Below are positions 11,931 through 24,170 of a DNA stretch of 64,000 nt, piece after piece. Position numbers and translations under genes: made by a program. The notes below the pieces were generated by a model that saw nothing but the letters and a program-made list of their open reading frames with translations, searched no databases and was not told the DNA's origin. Origin of the DNA: Calendula officinalis (lineage: Eukaryota; Streptophyta; Magnoliopsida; Asterales; Asteraceae); contig OY970824.1 in assembly GCA_963853835.1 (NCBI GenBank), forward strand, positions 41,920,727 to 41,984,726, read 5' to 3'. The first letter of the stretch is position 1. Each line of letters opens with the position of its first letter.

Positions 11931-14900
11931 AATGGTTCACTGGCCTTGGTTATGGGTTATGGACACCTATTACTTGTAAAATGGATATTTATAGGCTATT
12001 GGTCATGGCTAGTAGTTATAATGGTTCAAGGGCCATCAGTATCAGTTATGGAAAACTACTGGTTATAATGGTTCAAGGACCATGGTTATGGGTTATGGAC
12101 ACCTATTACTTGTAAAATGGATATCTATAGGCTATTGGTCATGGCTAGTAGTTACAATGGTTCAAGGGCCATCGATATGAGTTATGGACATGTAGTGGTT
12201 ATAATGGTTCACTGGCCTTGGTTATGGGTTATGGACACCTATTACTTGTAAAATGGATATCTATAGGCTACTGTTCATGGTTACTAGTTATAATGGTTCA
12301 TGGGCCATCAATATCAGTTATGGACATCTAGTGGTTATAATGGTTCAAGAACCATGGTTATGGGTTATGGATACCTATTACTTGTAAAATGTATATATGT
12401 AGGCTATTGGACATCGCTAGTAGTTATAATGGTTCAAGGGCCATCAGTTTCAGTTATGGACATCTAGTGGTTATAATGATTCAAGGAGCATGGTTATGGG
12501 TTATGGACACCTATTACTTGTAAAATGGATATCTGTAGGCTATTGGACATGGCTAGTAGTTATAATGGTTCAAGGGCCATCAGTATCAGTTATGGACATC
12601 TAGTGGTTATAATGATTCAAGGACCACGGTTATGGGTTATGGACACCTATTACTTGTAAAATGGATATTTATAGGCTATTGGTCATGGCTAGTAGTTATA
12701 ATGGTTCAAGGGCCATCGATATGAGTTATGGACATGTAGTGGTTATAATGGTTCACTGACCTTGGTTATGACACCTATTACTTGTAAAATGGATATCTAT
12801 AGGCTAGTGGTCATGGTTACTAGTTATAATGGTTCATGGGCCATCAGTATAAGTTATGGACATCTAGTGGTTATAATGGTTCAAGAACCATGGTTATGGG
12901 TTATGGACACCTATTACTTGTAAAATATATATCTGTAGGCTATTGGACATGGCTAGTAGTTATAATGGTTCAAGAGCCATCAGTATCAGTTATGGACATC
13001 TAGTGGTTATAATGATTCAAGGACCATGGTTATGGGTTATGGACACCTATTACTTGTAAAATGGATATCTATAGGCTTTTGGTCATGGCTAGTAGTTATA
13101 ATGGTTCAAGGGCCATCAGTGTCAGTTATGGACATCTAATGGTTATAATGGTTCGACGACGATTGTTATGGGTAATGGACACCTATTACTTGTAAAATGG
13201 TTATCTATAGGCTATTGGTCATGGCTAGTAGTTATAATGGTTCAAGGACCATCGATATGAGTTATGGACATGTAGTGGTTATAATGGTTCACTGGCCTTG
13301 GTTATGGGTTATGGACACCTATTACTTGTAAAATGGATATCTATAGGCTACTGGTCATGGTTACTAGTTATAATGGTTCAAGGGCCATCAGTATCAGTTA
13401 TGGAAAACTACTGGTTATAATGATTCAAGGACCACGGTTATGGGTTATGGACACCTATTACTTGTAAAATGGATATTTATAGGCTATTGGTCATGGCTAG
13501 TAGTTATAATGGTTCAAGGGCCATCGATATGAGTTATGGACATGTAGTGGTTATAATGGTTCACTGGCCTTGGTTATGGGTTATGGACACCTATTACTTG
13601 TAAAATGGATATCTATAGGTTAGTGGTCATGGTTACTAGTTATAATGGTTCATGGGCCATCAGTATAAGTTATGGACATCTAGTGGTTATAATGGTTCAA
13701 GAACCATGGTTATGGGTTATGGACACCTATTACTTGTAAAATGTATATCTATAGGCTATTGGACATGGCTAGTAGTTATAATGGTTCAAGAGCCATCAGT
13801 ATCAGTTATGGACATCTAGTGGTTATAATGATTCAAGGACCATGGTTATGGGTTATGGACACCTATTACTTGTAAAATGGATATCTGTAGGCTATTGGAC
13901 ATGGCTAGTAGTTATAATGGTTCAAGGGCCATCAGTATCAGTTATGGACATCTAGTGGTTATAATGATTCAAGGACCACGGTTATGGGTTATGGACACCT
14001 ATTACTTGTAAAATGGATATCTATAGGCTATTGGTCATGGCTAGTAGTTATAATGGTTCAAGGGCCATCGATATGAGTTATGGACATGTAGTGGTTATAA
14101 TGGTTCACTGGCCTTGGTTATGGGTTATGGACACCTATTACTTGTAAAATGGATATTTATAGGCTATTGGTCATGGCTAGTAGTTATAATGGTTCAAGGG
14201 CCATCAGTATCAGTTATGGAAAACTACTGGTTATAATGGTTCAAGGACCATGGTTATGGGTTATGGACACCTATTACTTGTAAAATGGATATCTATAGGC
14301 TATTGGTCATGGCTAGTAGTTACAATGGTTCAAGGGCCATCGATATGAGTTATGGACATGTAGTGGTTATAATGGTTCACTGGCCTTGGTTATGGGTTAT
14401 GGACACCTATTACTTGTAAAATGGATATCTATAGGCTACTGTTCATGGTTACTAGTTATAATGGTTCATGGGCCATCAATATCAGTTATGGACATCTAGT
14501 GGTTATAATGGTTCAAGAACCATGGTTATGGGTTATGGATACCTATTACTTGTAAAATGTATATCTGTAGGCTATTGGACATCGCTAGTAGTTATAATGG
14601 TTCAAGGGCCATCAGTTTCAGTTATGGACATCTAGTGGTTATAATGATTCAAGGAGCATGGTTATGGACACCTATTACTTGTAAAATGGATATCTGTAGG
14701 CTATTGGACATGGCTAGTAGTTATAATGGTTCAAGGGCCATCAGTATCAGTTATGGACATCTAGTGGTTATAATGATTCAAGGACCACGGTTATGGGTTA
14801 TGGACACCTATTACTTGTAAAATGGATATTTATAGGCTATTGGTCATGGCTAGTAGTTATAATGGTTCAAGGGCCATCGATATGAGTTATGGACATGTAG

Positions 14901-15470
14901 TGGTTATAATGGTTCACTGACCTTGGTTATGGGTTATGGACACCTATTACTTGTAAAATGGATATCTATAGGCTAGTGGTCATGGTTACTAGTTATAATG
15001 GTTCATGGGCCATCAGTATAAGTTATGGACATCTAGTGGTTATAATGGTTCAAGAACCATGGTTATGGGTTATGGACACCTATTACTTGTAAAATATATA
15101 TCTGTAGGCTATTGGACATGGCTAGTAGTTATAATGGTTCAAGAGCCATCAGTATCAGTTATGGACATCTAGTGGTTATAATGATTCAAGGACCATGGTT
15201 ATGGGTTATGGACACCTATTACTTGTAAAATGGATATCTGTATGCTATTGGACATGGCTAGTAGTTATAATGGTTCAAGGGCCATCAGTATCAGTTATGG
15301 ACATCTAGTGGTTATAATGATTCAAGGACCACGGTTATGGGTTATGGACACCTATTACTTGTAAAATGGATATCTATAGGCTATTGGTCATGGCTAGTAG
15401 TTATAATGGTTCAAGGGCCATCGATATGAGTTATGGACATGTAGTGGTTATAATGGTTCACTGGCCTTGG
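11930..15470. repeat. Satellite with mixed HOR order
   Basis: This segment contains two further copies of the atcagtttcag landmark monomer, at 12443 and 14611. They are 1,352 bp (10 monomers minus 8) after the one at 11091 and then 2,168 bp apart (16 monomers minus 8). An 8-bp deletion near 12763 turns the usual heptamer pair into ggttatgacacc. The cgacgacgatt monomer occurs at 13154. Monomer order resembles the preceding blocks, with monomers gained or lost. Confidence 0.75.
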
Positions 15471-18150
15471 TTATGGGTTATGGACACCTATTACTTGTAA
15501 AATGGATATTTATAGGCTATTGGTCATGGCTAGTAGTTATAATGGTTCAAGGGCCATCAGTATCAGTTATGGAAAACTACTGGTTATAATGGTTCAAGGA
15601 CCATGGTTATGGGTTATGGACACCTATAACTTGTAAAATGGATATCTATAGGCTATTGGTCATGGCTAGTAGTTACAATGGTTCAAGGGCCATCGATATG
15701 AGTTATGGACATGTAGTGGTTATAATGGTTCACTGGCCTTGGTTATGGGTTATGGACACCTATTACTTGTAAAATGGATACCTATAGGCTACTGGTCATG
15801 GTTACTAGTTATAATGGTTCATGGGCCATCAGTATCAGTTATGGACATCTAGTGGTTATAATGGTTCAAGAACCATGGTTATGGGTTATGGACACCTATT
15901 ACTTGTAAAATGTATATCTGTAGGCTATTGTACATGGCTAGTAGTTATAATGGTTCAAGGGCCATCAGTATCAGTTATGGACATCTAGTGGTTATAATGA
16001 TTCAAGGACCATGGTTATGGGTTATGGACACCTATTACTTGTAAAATGGATATCTATAGGCTTTTGGTCATGGCTAGTAGTTATAATGGTTCAAGGGCCA
16101 TCAGTGTCAGTTATGGACATCTAATGGTTATAATCGTTCGACGACGATTGTTATGGGTAATGGACACCTATTACTTGTAAAATGGTTATCTATAGGCTAT
16201 TGGTCATGGCTAGTAGTTATAATGGTTCAAGGACCATCGATATGAGTTATGGACATGTAGTGGTTATAATGGTTCACTGGTCTTGGTTATGGGTTATGGA
16301 CACCTATTACTTGTAAAATGGATATCTATAGGCTACTGGTCATGGTTACTAGTTATAATGGTTCATGGGCCATCAGTATCAGTTATGGACATCTATTACT
16401 TGTAAAATGGATATCTGTAGCCTATTGGACATGACTAGTAGTTATAATGGTTTAAGGGCCATCAGTATCAGTTATCATCTAGTGGTAATAATGATTCAAG
16501 GACCATGGTTATGGGTTATGGACACCTATTACTTGTAAAATGGATATCTATAGGCTATTGGTCATGGCTAGTAGTTATAATGGTTCAAGGGCCGTCAGTA
16601 TCAGTTATGGACATCTAGTGGTTATAATGATTCAAGGAGCATGATTATGGGTTATGGACACCTATTACTTGTAAAATGGATATCTGTAGGCTATTGGACA
16701 TGGCTAGTAGTTATAATGGTTCAAGGGCCATCAGTATCAGTTATGGACATCTAGTGGTTATAATGATTCAAGGACCACGATTATGGGTTATGGACACCTA
16801 TTACTTGTAAAATGGATATCTATAGGCTATTGGTCATGGCTAGTAGTTATAATGGTTCAAGGGCCATCAGTATCAGTTATGGAAAACTACTGGTTATAAT
16901 GGTTCAAGGACCATGGTTATGGGTTATGGACACCTATAACTTGTAAAATGGATATCTATAGGCTATTGGTCATGGCTAGTAGTTACAATGGTTCAAGGGC
17001 CATCGATATGAGTTATGGACATGTAGTGGTTATAATGGTTCACTGGCCTTGGTTATGGGTTATGGACACCTATTACTTGTAAAATGGATACCTATAGGCT
17101 ACTGGTCATGGTTACTAGTTATAATGGTTCATGGGCCATCAGTATCAGTTATGGACATCTAGTGGTTATAATGGTTCAAGAACCATGGTTATGGGTTATG
17201 GACACCTATTACTTGTAAAATGTATATCTGTAGGCTATTGTACATGGCTAGTAGTTATAATGGTTCAAGGGCCATCAGTATCAGTGATGGACATCTAGTG
17301 GTTATAATGATTCAAGGACCATGGTTATGGGTTATGGACACCTATTACTTGTAAAATGGATATCTATAGGCTTTTGGTCATGGCTAGTAGTTATAATGGT
17401 TCAAGGGCCATCAGTGTCAGTTATGGACATCTAATGGTTATAATCGTTCGACGACGATTGTTATGGGTAATGGACACCTATTACTTGTAAAATGGTTATC
17501 TATAGGCTATTGGTCATGGCTAGTAGTTATAATGGTTCAAGGACCATCGATATGAGTTATGGACATGTAGTGGTTATAATGGTTCACTGGCCTTGGTTAT
17601 GGGTTATGGACACCTATTACTTGTAAAATGGATATCTATAGGCTACTGGTCATGGTTACTAGTTATAATGGTTCATGGGCCATCAGTATCAGTTATGGAC
17701 ATCTATTACTTGTAAAATGGATATCTGTAGGCTATTGGACATGACTAGTAGTTATAATGGTTTAAGGGCCATCAGTATCAGTTATCATCTAGTGGTAATA
17801 ATGATTCAAGGACCATGGTTATGGGTTATGGACACCTATTACTTGTAAAATGGATATCTATAGGCTATTGGTCATGGCTAGTAGTTATAATGGTTCAAGG
17901 GCCGTCAGTATCAGTTATGGACATCTAGTGGTTATAATGATTCAAGGAGCATGATTATGGGTTATGGACACCTATTACTTGTAAAATGGATATCTGTAGG
18001 CTATTGGACATGGCTAGTAGTTATAATGGTTCAAGGGCCATCAGTATCAGTTATGGACATCTAGTGGTTATAATGATTCAAGGACCACGATTATGGGTTA
18101 TGGACACCTATTACTTGTAAAATGGATATCTATAGGCTATTGGTCATGGC
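15470..18150. repeat. HOR block, two copies of a 1,310-bp unit
   Basis: The period is 10 monomers minus 50 bp (47 bp from loss of one S2 subrepeat and 3 bp from a linked deletion). Matching landmarks are cctataacttg at 15623 and 16933, cgacgacgatt at 16139 and 17449, and gggccgtcag near 16589 and 17899. Only a few substitutions separate the copies, for example cagtgatgg near 17283, so the duplication appears recent. Confidence 0.85.
16320..16490. repeat. Short-monomer pair (89 bp + 133 bp), first of 11
   Basis: The sequence passes from ttatggacat at the end of subrepeat S1 straight into ctattacttg, the start of S3. One whole 47-bp S2 is skipped, leaving an 89-bp monomer. The next monomer carries gtttaaggg and lacks 3 bp (cagttatcatctag for cagttatggacatctag). 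The skipped junction recurs near 17700, 22680, 30655, 34955, 37760, 39750, 41195, 43165, 48470 and 62698, each time followed by the linked 3-bp loss. Only the last copy has gacatggctag instead of gacatgactag in the linked monomer. Confidence 0.88.
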
Positions 18151-21100
18151 TAGTAGTTATAATGGTTCAAGGGCCATCGATATGAGTTATGGACATGTAG
18201 TGGTTATAATGGTTCACTGGCCTTGGTTATGGGTTATGGACACCTATTACTCGTAAAATGGATATCTATAGGCTAGTGGTCATGGTTACTAGTTATGATG
18301 GTTCATGGGCCATCAGTATCAGTTATGGACATCTAGTGGTTATAATGGTTCAAGAACCATGGTTATGGGTTATGGACACCTATTACTTGTAAAATGTATA
18401 TCTGTAGGCTATTGGACATGGCTAGTAGTTATAATGGTTCAAGAGCCATCAGTATCAGTTATGGACATCTAGTGGTTATGATAATTCAAGGACCATGGTT
18501 ATGGGTTATGGACACCTATTACTTGTAAAATGGATATCTGTAGGCTATTGGACATGGCTAGTAGTTCTAATGGTTCAAGGGCCATAAGTATCAGTTATGG
18601 ACATCTAGTGGTTATAATGATTCAAGGACCACGGTTATGGGTTATGGACACCTATTACTTGTAAAATGGATATCTATAGGCTATTGTTCATGGCTAGTAG
18701 TTATAATGGTTCAAGGGCCATCGATATGAGTTATGGACATGTAGTGGTTATAATGGTTCACTGGCCTTGGTTATGGGTTATGGACACCTATTACTTGTAA
18801 AATGGATATTTATAGGCTATTGGTCATGGCTAGTAGTTATAATGGTTCACGGGCCATCAGTATCAGTTATGGAAAACTGCTGGTTATAATGGTTCAAGGA
18901 CCATGGTTATGGGTTATGGACACCTATTACTTGTAAAATGGATATCTATAGGCTATTGGTCATGGCTAGTAGTTATAATGGTTCAAGGGCCATCGATATG
19001 AATTATGGTCATGTAGTGGTTATAATGGTTCACTGGCCTTGGTTATGGGTTATGGACACTTATTACTTGTAAAATGGATACCTATAGGCTACTGGTCATG
19101 GTTACTAGTTATATTGGTTCATGGGCCATCAGTATCAGTTATGGACATCTAGTGGTTATAATGGTTCAAGAACCATGGTTATGGGTTATGGACACCTATT
19201 ACTTGTAAAATGTATATCTGTAGGCTATTGTACATGGCTAGTAGTTATAATGGTTCAAGGGCCATCAGTATCAGTTATGGACATCTAGTGGTTATAATGA
19301 TTCAAGGACCATGGTTATGGGTTATGGACACCTATTACTTGTAAAATGGATATCTGTAGGCTATTGGACATGGCTAGTAGTTATAATGGTTCAAGGGCCA
19401 TCAGTATCAGTTATGGACATCTAGTGGTTATAATGATTCAAGGACCACGGTTATGGGTTATGGACACCTATTACTTGTAAAATGGATATCTATAGGCTAT
19501 TGGTCATTGCTAGTAGTTATAATGGTTCAAGGACCATCGATATGAGCTATGGACATGTAGTGGTTATAATGGTTCACTGGCCTTGGTTATGGGTTATGGA
19601 CACCTATTACTCGTAAAATGGATATCTATAGGCTAGTGGTCATGGTTACTATTTATGATGGTTCATGGGCCATCAGTATCAGTTATGGACATCTAGTGGT
19701 TATAATGGTTCAAGAACCATGGTTATGGGTTATGGACACCTATTACTTGTAAAATGTATATCTGTAGGCTATTGGACATGGCTAGTAGTTATAATGGTTC
19801 AAGAGCCATCAGTATCAGTTATGGACATCTAGTGGTTATGATGATTCAAGGACCATGGTTATGGGTTATGGACACCTATTACTTGTAAAATGGATATCTG
19901 TAGGCTATTGGACATGGCTAGTAGTTCTAATGGTTCAAGGGCCATAAGTATCAGTTATGGACATCTAGTGGTCATAATGATTCAAGGACCACGGTTATGG
20001 GTTATGGACACCTATTACTTGTAAAATGGATATCTATAGGCTATTGTTCATGGCTAGTAGTTATAATGGTTCAAGGGCCATCGATATGAGTTATGGACAT
20101 GTAGTGGTTATAATGGTTCACTGGCCTTGGTTATGGGTTATGGACACCTATTACTTGTAAAATGGATATTTATAGGCTATTGGTCATGGCTAGTAGTTAT
20201 AATGGTTCAAGGGCCATCAGTATCAGTTATGGAAAACTGCTGGTTATAATGGTTCAAGGACCATGGTTATGGGTTATGGACAACTATTACTTGTAAAATG
20301 GATATCTATAGGCTTTGGTCATGGCTAGTAGTTATAATGGTTCAAGGGCCATCGATATGAATTATGGACATGTAGTGGTTATAATGGTTCACTGGCCTTG
20401 GTTATGGGTTATGGACACTTATTACTTGTAAAATGGATACCTATAGGCTACTGGTCATGGTTACTAGTTATATTGGTTCATGGGCCATCAGTATCAGTTA
20501 TGGACATCTAGTGGTTATAATGGTTCAAGAACCATGGTTATGGGTTATGGACACCTATTACTTGTAAAATGTATATCTGTAGGCTATTGTACATGGCTAG
20601 TAGTTATAATGGTTCAAGGGCCATCAGTATTAGTTATGGACATCTAGTGGTTATAATGATTCAAGGACCATGGTTATGGGTTATGGACACCTATTACTTG
20701 TAAAATGGATATCTGTAGGCTATTGGACATGGCTAGTAGTTCTAATGGTTCAAGGGCCATAAGTATCAGTTATGGACATCTAGTGGTTATAATGATTCAA
20801 GGACCACGGTTATGGGTTATGGACACCTATTACTTGTAAAATGGATATCTATAGGCTATTGTTCATGGCTACTAGTTATAATGGTTCAAGGGCCATCGAT
20901 ATGAGTTATGGACATGTAGTGGTTATAATGGTTCACTGGCCTTGGTTATGGGTTATGGACACCTATTACTTGTAAAATGGATATTTATAGGCTATTGGTC
21001 ATGGCTAGTAGTTATAATGGTTCAAGGGCCATCAGTATCAGTTATGGAAAACTGCTGGTTATAATGGTTCAAGGACCATGGTTATGGGTTATGGACACCT

Positions 21101-22300
21101 ATTACTTGTAAAATGGATATCTATAGGCTTTGGTCATGGCTAGTAGTTATAATGGTTCAAGGGCCATCGATATGAATTATGGACATGTAGTGGTTATAAT
21201 GGTTCACTGGCCTTGGTTATGGGTTATGGACACTTATTACTTGTAAAATGGATACCTATAGGCTACTGGTCATGGTTACTAGTTATATTGGTTCATGGGC
21301 CATCAGTATCAGTTATGGACATCTAGTGGTTATAATGGTTCAAGAACCATGGTTATGGGTTATGGACACCTATTACTTGTAAAATGTATATCTGTAGGCT
21401 ATTGGACATGGCTAGTAGTTATAATGGTTCAAGAGCCATCAGTATCAGTTATGGACATCTAGTGGTTATGATGATTCAAGGACCATGGTTATGGGTTATG
21501 GACACCTATTACTTGTAAAATGGATATCTGTAGGCTATTGGACATGGCTAGTAGTTCTAATGGTTCAAGGGCCATAAGTATCAGTTATGGACATCTAGTG
21601 GTTATAATGATTCAAGGACCACGGTTATGGGTTATGGACACCTATTACTTGTAAAATGGATATCTATAGGCTATTGTTCATTGCTAGTAGTTATAATGGT
21701 TCAAGGGCCATCGATATGAGTTATGGACATGTAGTGGTTATAATGGTTCACTGGCCTTGGTTATGGGTTATGGACACCTATTACTTGTAAAATGGATATT
21801 TATAGGCTATTGGTCATGGCTAGTAGTTATAATGGTTCAAGGGCCATCAGTATCAGTTATGGAAAACTGCTGGTTATAATGGTTCAAGGACCATGGTTAT
21901 GGGTTATGGACACCTATTACTTGTAAAATGGATATCTATAGGCTTTGGTCATGGCTAGTAGTTATAATGGTTCAAGGGCCATCGATATGACTTATGGACA
22001 TGTAGTGGTTATAATGGTTCACTGGCCTTGGTTATGGGTTATGGACACTTATTACTTGTAAAATGGATACCTATAGGCTACTGGTCATGGTTACTAGTTA
22101 TATTGGTTCATGGGCCATCAGTATCAGTTATGGACATCTAGTGGTTATAATGGTTCAAGAACCATGGTTATGGGTTATGGACACCTATTACTTGTAAAAT
22201 GTATATCTGTAGGCTATTGTACATGGCTAGTAGTTATAATGGTTCAAGGGCCATCAGTATCAGTTATGGACATCTAGTGGTTATAATGATTCAAGGACCA
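18150..22300. repeat. HOR block, a 10-mer (1,360 bp) followed by 6-mers (815 bp)
   Basis: The marker gtagttctaa is at 18561, 19921, 20736 and 21551, with spacings of 1,360, 815 and 815 bp. The marker atattggttc is at 19111, 20470, 21285 and 22100, with spacings of 1,359, 815 and 815 bp. The 815-bp period is six monomers minus one base, due to ggctttggtc instead of ggctattggtc. One HOR lineage thus appears to have contracted from 10 to 6 monomers and then been re-amplified. Confidence 0.85.
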
Positions 22301-24170
22301 TGGTTATGGGTTATGGACACCTATTACTTGTAAAATGGATATCTGTAGGCTATTGGACATGGCTAGTAGTTATAATGGTTCAAGGGCCATCAGTATCAGT
22401 TATGGACATCTAGTGGTTATAATGATTCAAGGACCACGGTTATGGGTTATGGACACCTATTACTTGTAAAATGGATATCTATAGGCTATTGGTCATTGCT
22501 AGTAGTTATAATGGTTCAAGGACCATCGATATGAGTTATGGACATGTAGTGGTTATAATGGTTCACTGGCCTTGGTTATGGGTTATGGACACCTATTACT
22601 TGTAAAATGGATATCTATAGGCTACTGGTCATGGTTACTAGTTATAATGGTTCATGGGCCATCAGTATCAGTTATGGACATCTATTACTTGTAAAATGGA
22701 TATCTGTAGGCTATTGGACATGACTAGTAGTTATAATGGTTTAAGGGCCATCAGTATCAGTTATCATCTAGTGGTAATAATGATTCAAGGACCATGGTTA
22801 TGGGTTATGGACACCTATTACTTGTAAAATGGATATCTATAGGCTATTGGTCATGGCTAGTAGTTATAATGGTTCAAGGGCCATCAGTATCAGTTATGGA
22901 CATCTAGTGGTTATAATGATTCAAGGAGCATGGTTATGGGTTATGGACACCTATTACTTGTAAAATGGATATCTGTAGGCTATTGGACACGGCTAGTAGT
23001 TATAATGGTTCAAGGGCCATCAGTATCAGTTATGGACATCTAGTGGTTATAATGATTCAAGGACCACGATTATGGGTTATGGACACCTATTACTTGTAAA
23101 ATGGATATCTATAGGCTATTGGTCATGGCTAGTAGTTATAATGGTTCAAGGGCCAACGATATGAGTTATGGACATGTAGTGGTTATAATGGTTCACTGGC
23201 CTTGGTTATGGGTTATGGACACCTATTACTCGTAAAATGGATATCTATAGGCTAGTGGTCATGGTTACTAGTTATAATGGTTCATGGGCCATCAGTATCA
23301 GTTATGGACATCTAGTGGTTATAATGGTTCAAGAACCATGGTTATGGGTTATGGACACCTATTACTTGTAAAATGTATATCTGTAGGCTATTGGACATGG
23401 CTAGTAGTTATAATGGTTCAAGAGCCATCAGTATCAGTTATGGACATCTAGTGGTTATAATGATTCAAGGACCATGGTTATGGGTTATGGACACCTATTA
23501 CTTGTAAAATGGATATCTGTAGGCTATTGGACATGGCTAGTAGTTCTAATGGTTCAAGGGCCATCAGTATCAGTTATGGACATCTAGTGGTTATAATGAT
23601 TCAAGGACCACGGTTATGGGTTATGGACACCTATTACTTGTAAAATGGATATCTATAGGGTATTGGTCATGGCTAGTAGTTATAATGGTTCAAGGGCCAT
23701 CGATATGAGTTACGGACATGTAGTGGTTATAATGGTTCACTGGCCTTGGTTATGGGTTATGGACACCTATTACTCGTAAAATGGATATCTATAGGCTAGT
23801 GGTCATGGTTACTAGTTATAATGGTTCATGGGCCATCAGTATCAGTTATGGACATCTAGTGGTTATAATGGTTCAAGAACCATGGTTATGGGTTATGGAC
23901 ACCTATTACTTGTAAAATGTATATCTGTAGGCTATTGGACATGGCTAGTAGTTATAATGGTTCAAGAGCCATCAGTATCAGTTATGGACATCTAGTGGTT
24001 ATAATGATTCAAGGACCATGGTTATGGGTTATGGACACCTATTACTTGTAAAATGTATATCTGTAGGCTATTGTACATGGCTAGTAGTTATAATGGTTCA
24101 AGGGCCATCAGTATCAGTTATGGACATCTAGTGGTTATAATGATTCAAGGACCACGGTTATGGGTTATGG
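22300..24170. repeat. Satellite, mixed monomers
   Basis: Ordinary 136-bp monomers occur here, with one S2-lacking short monomer near 22676-22690 and tactcgtaaaatgg variants near 23226 and 23770. A unit of about 544 bp (four monomers) repeats between these two tactcg sites. No gene was seen. Confidence 0.75.
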
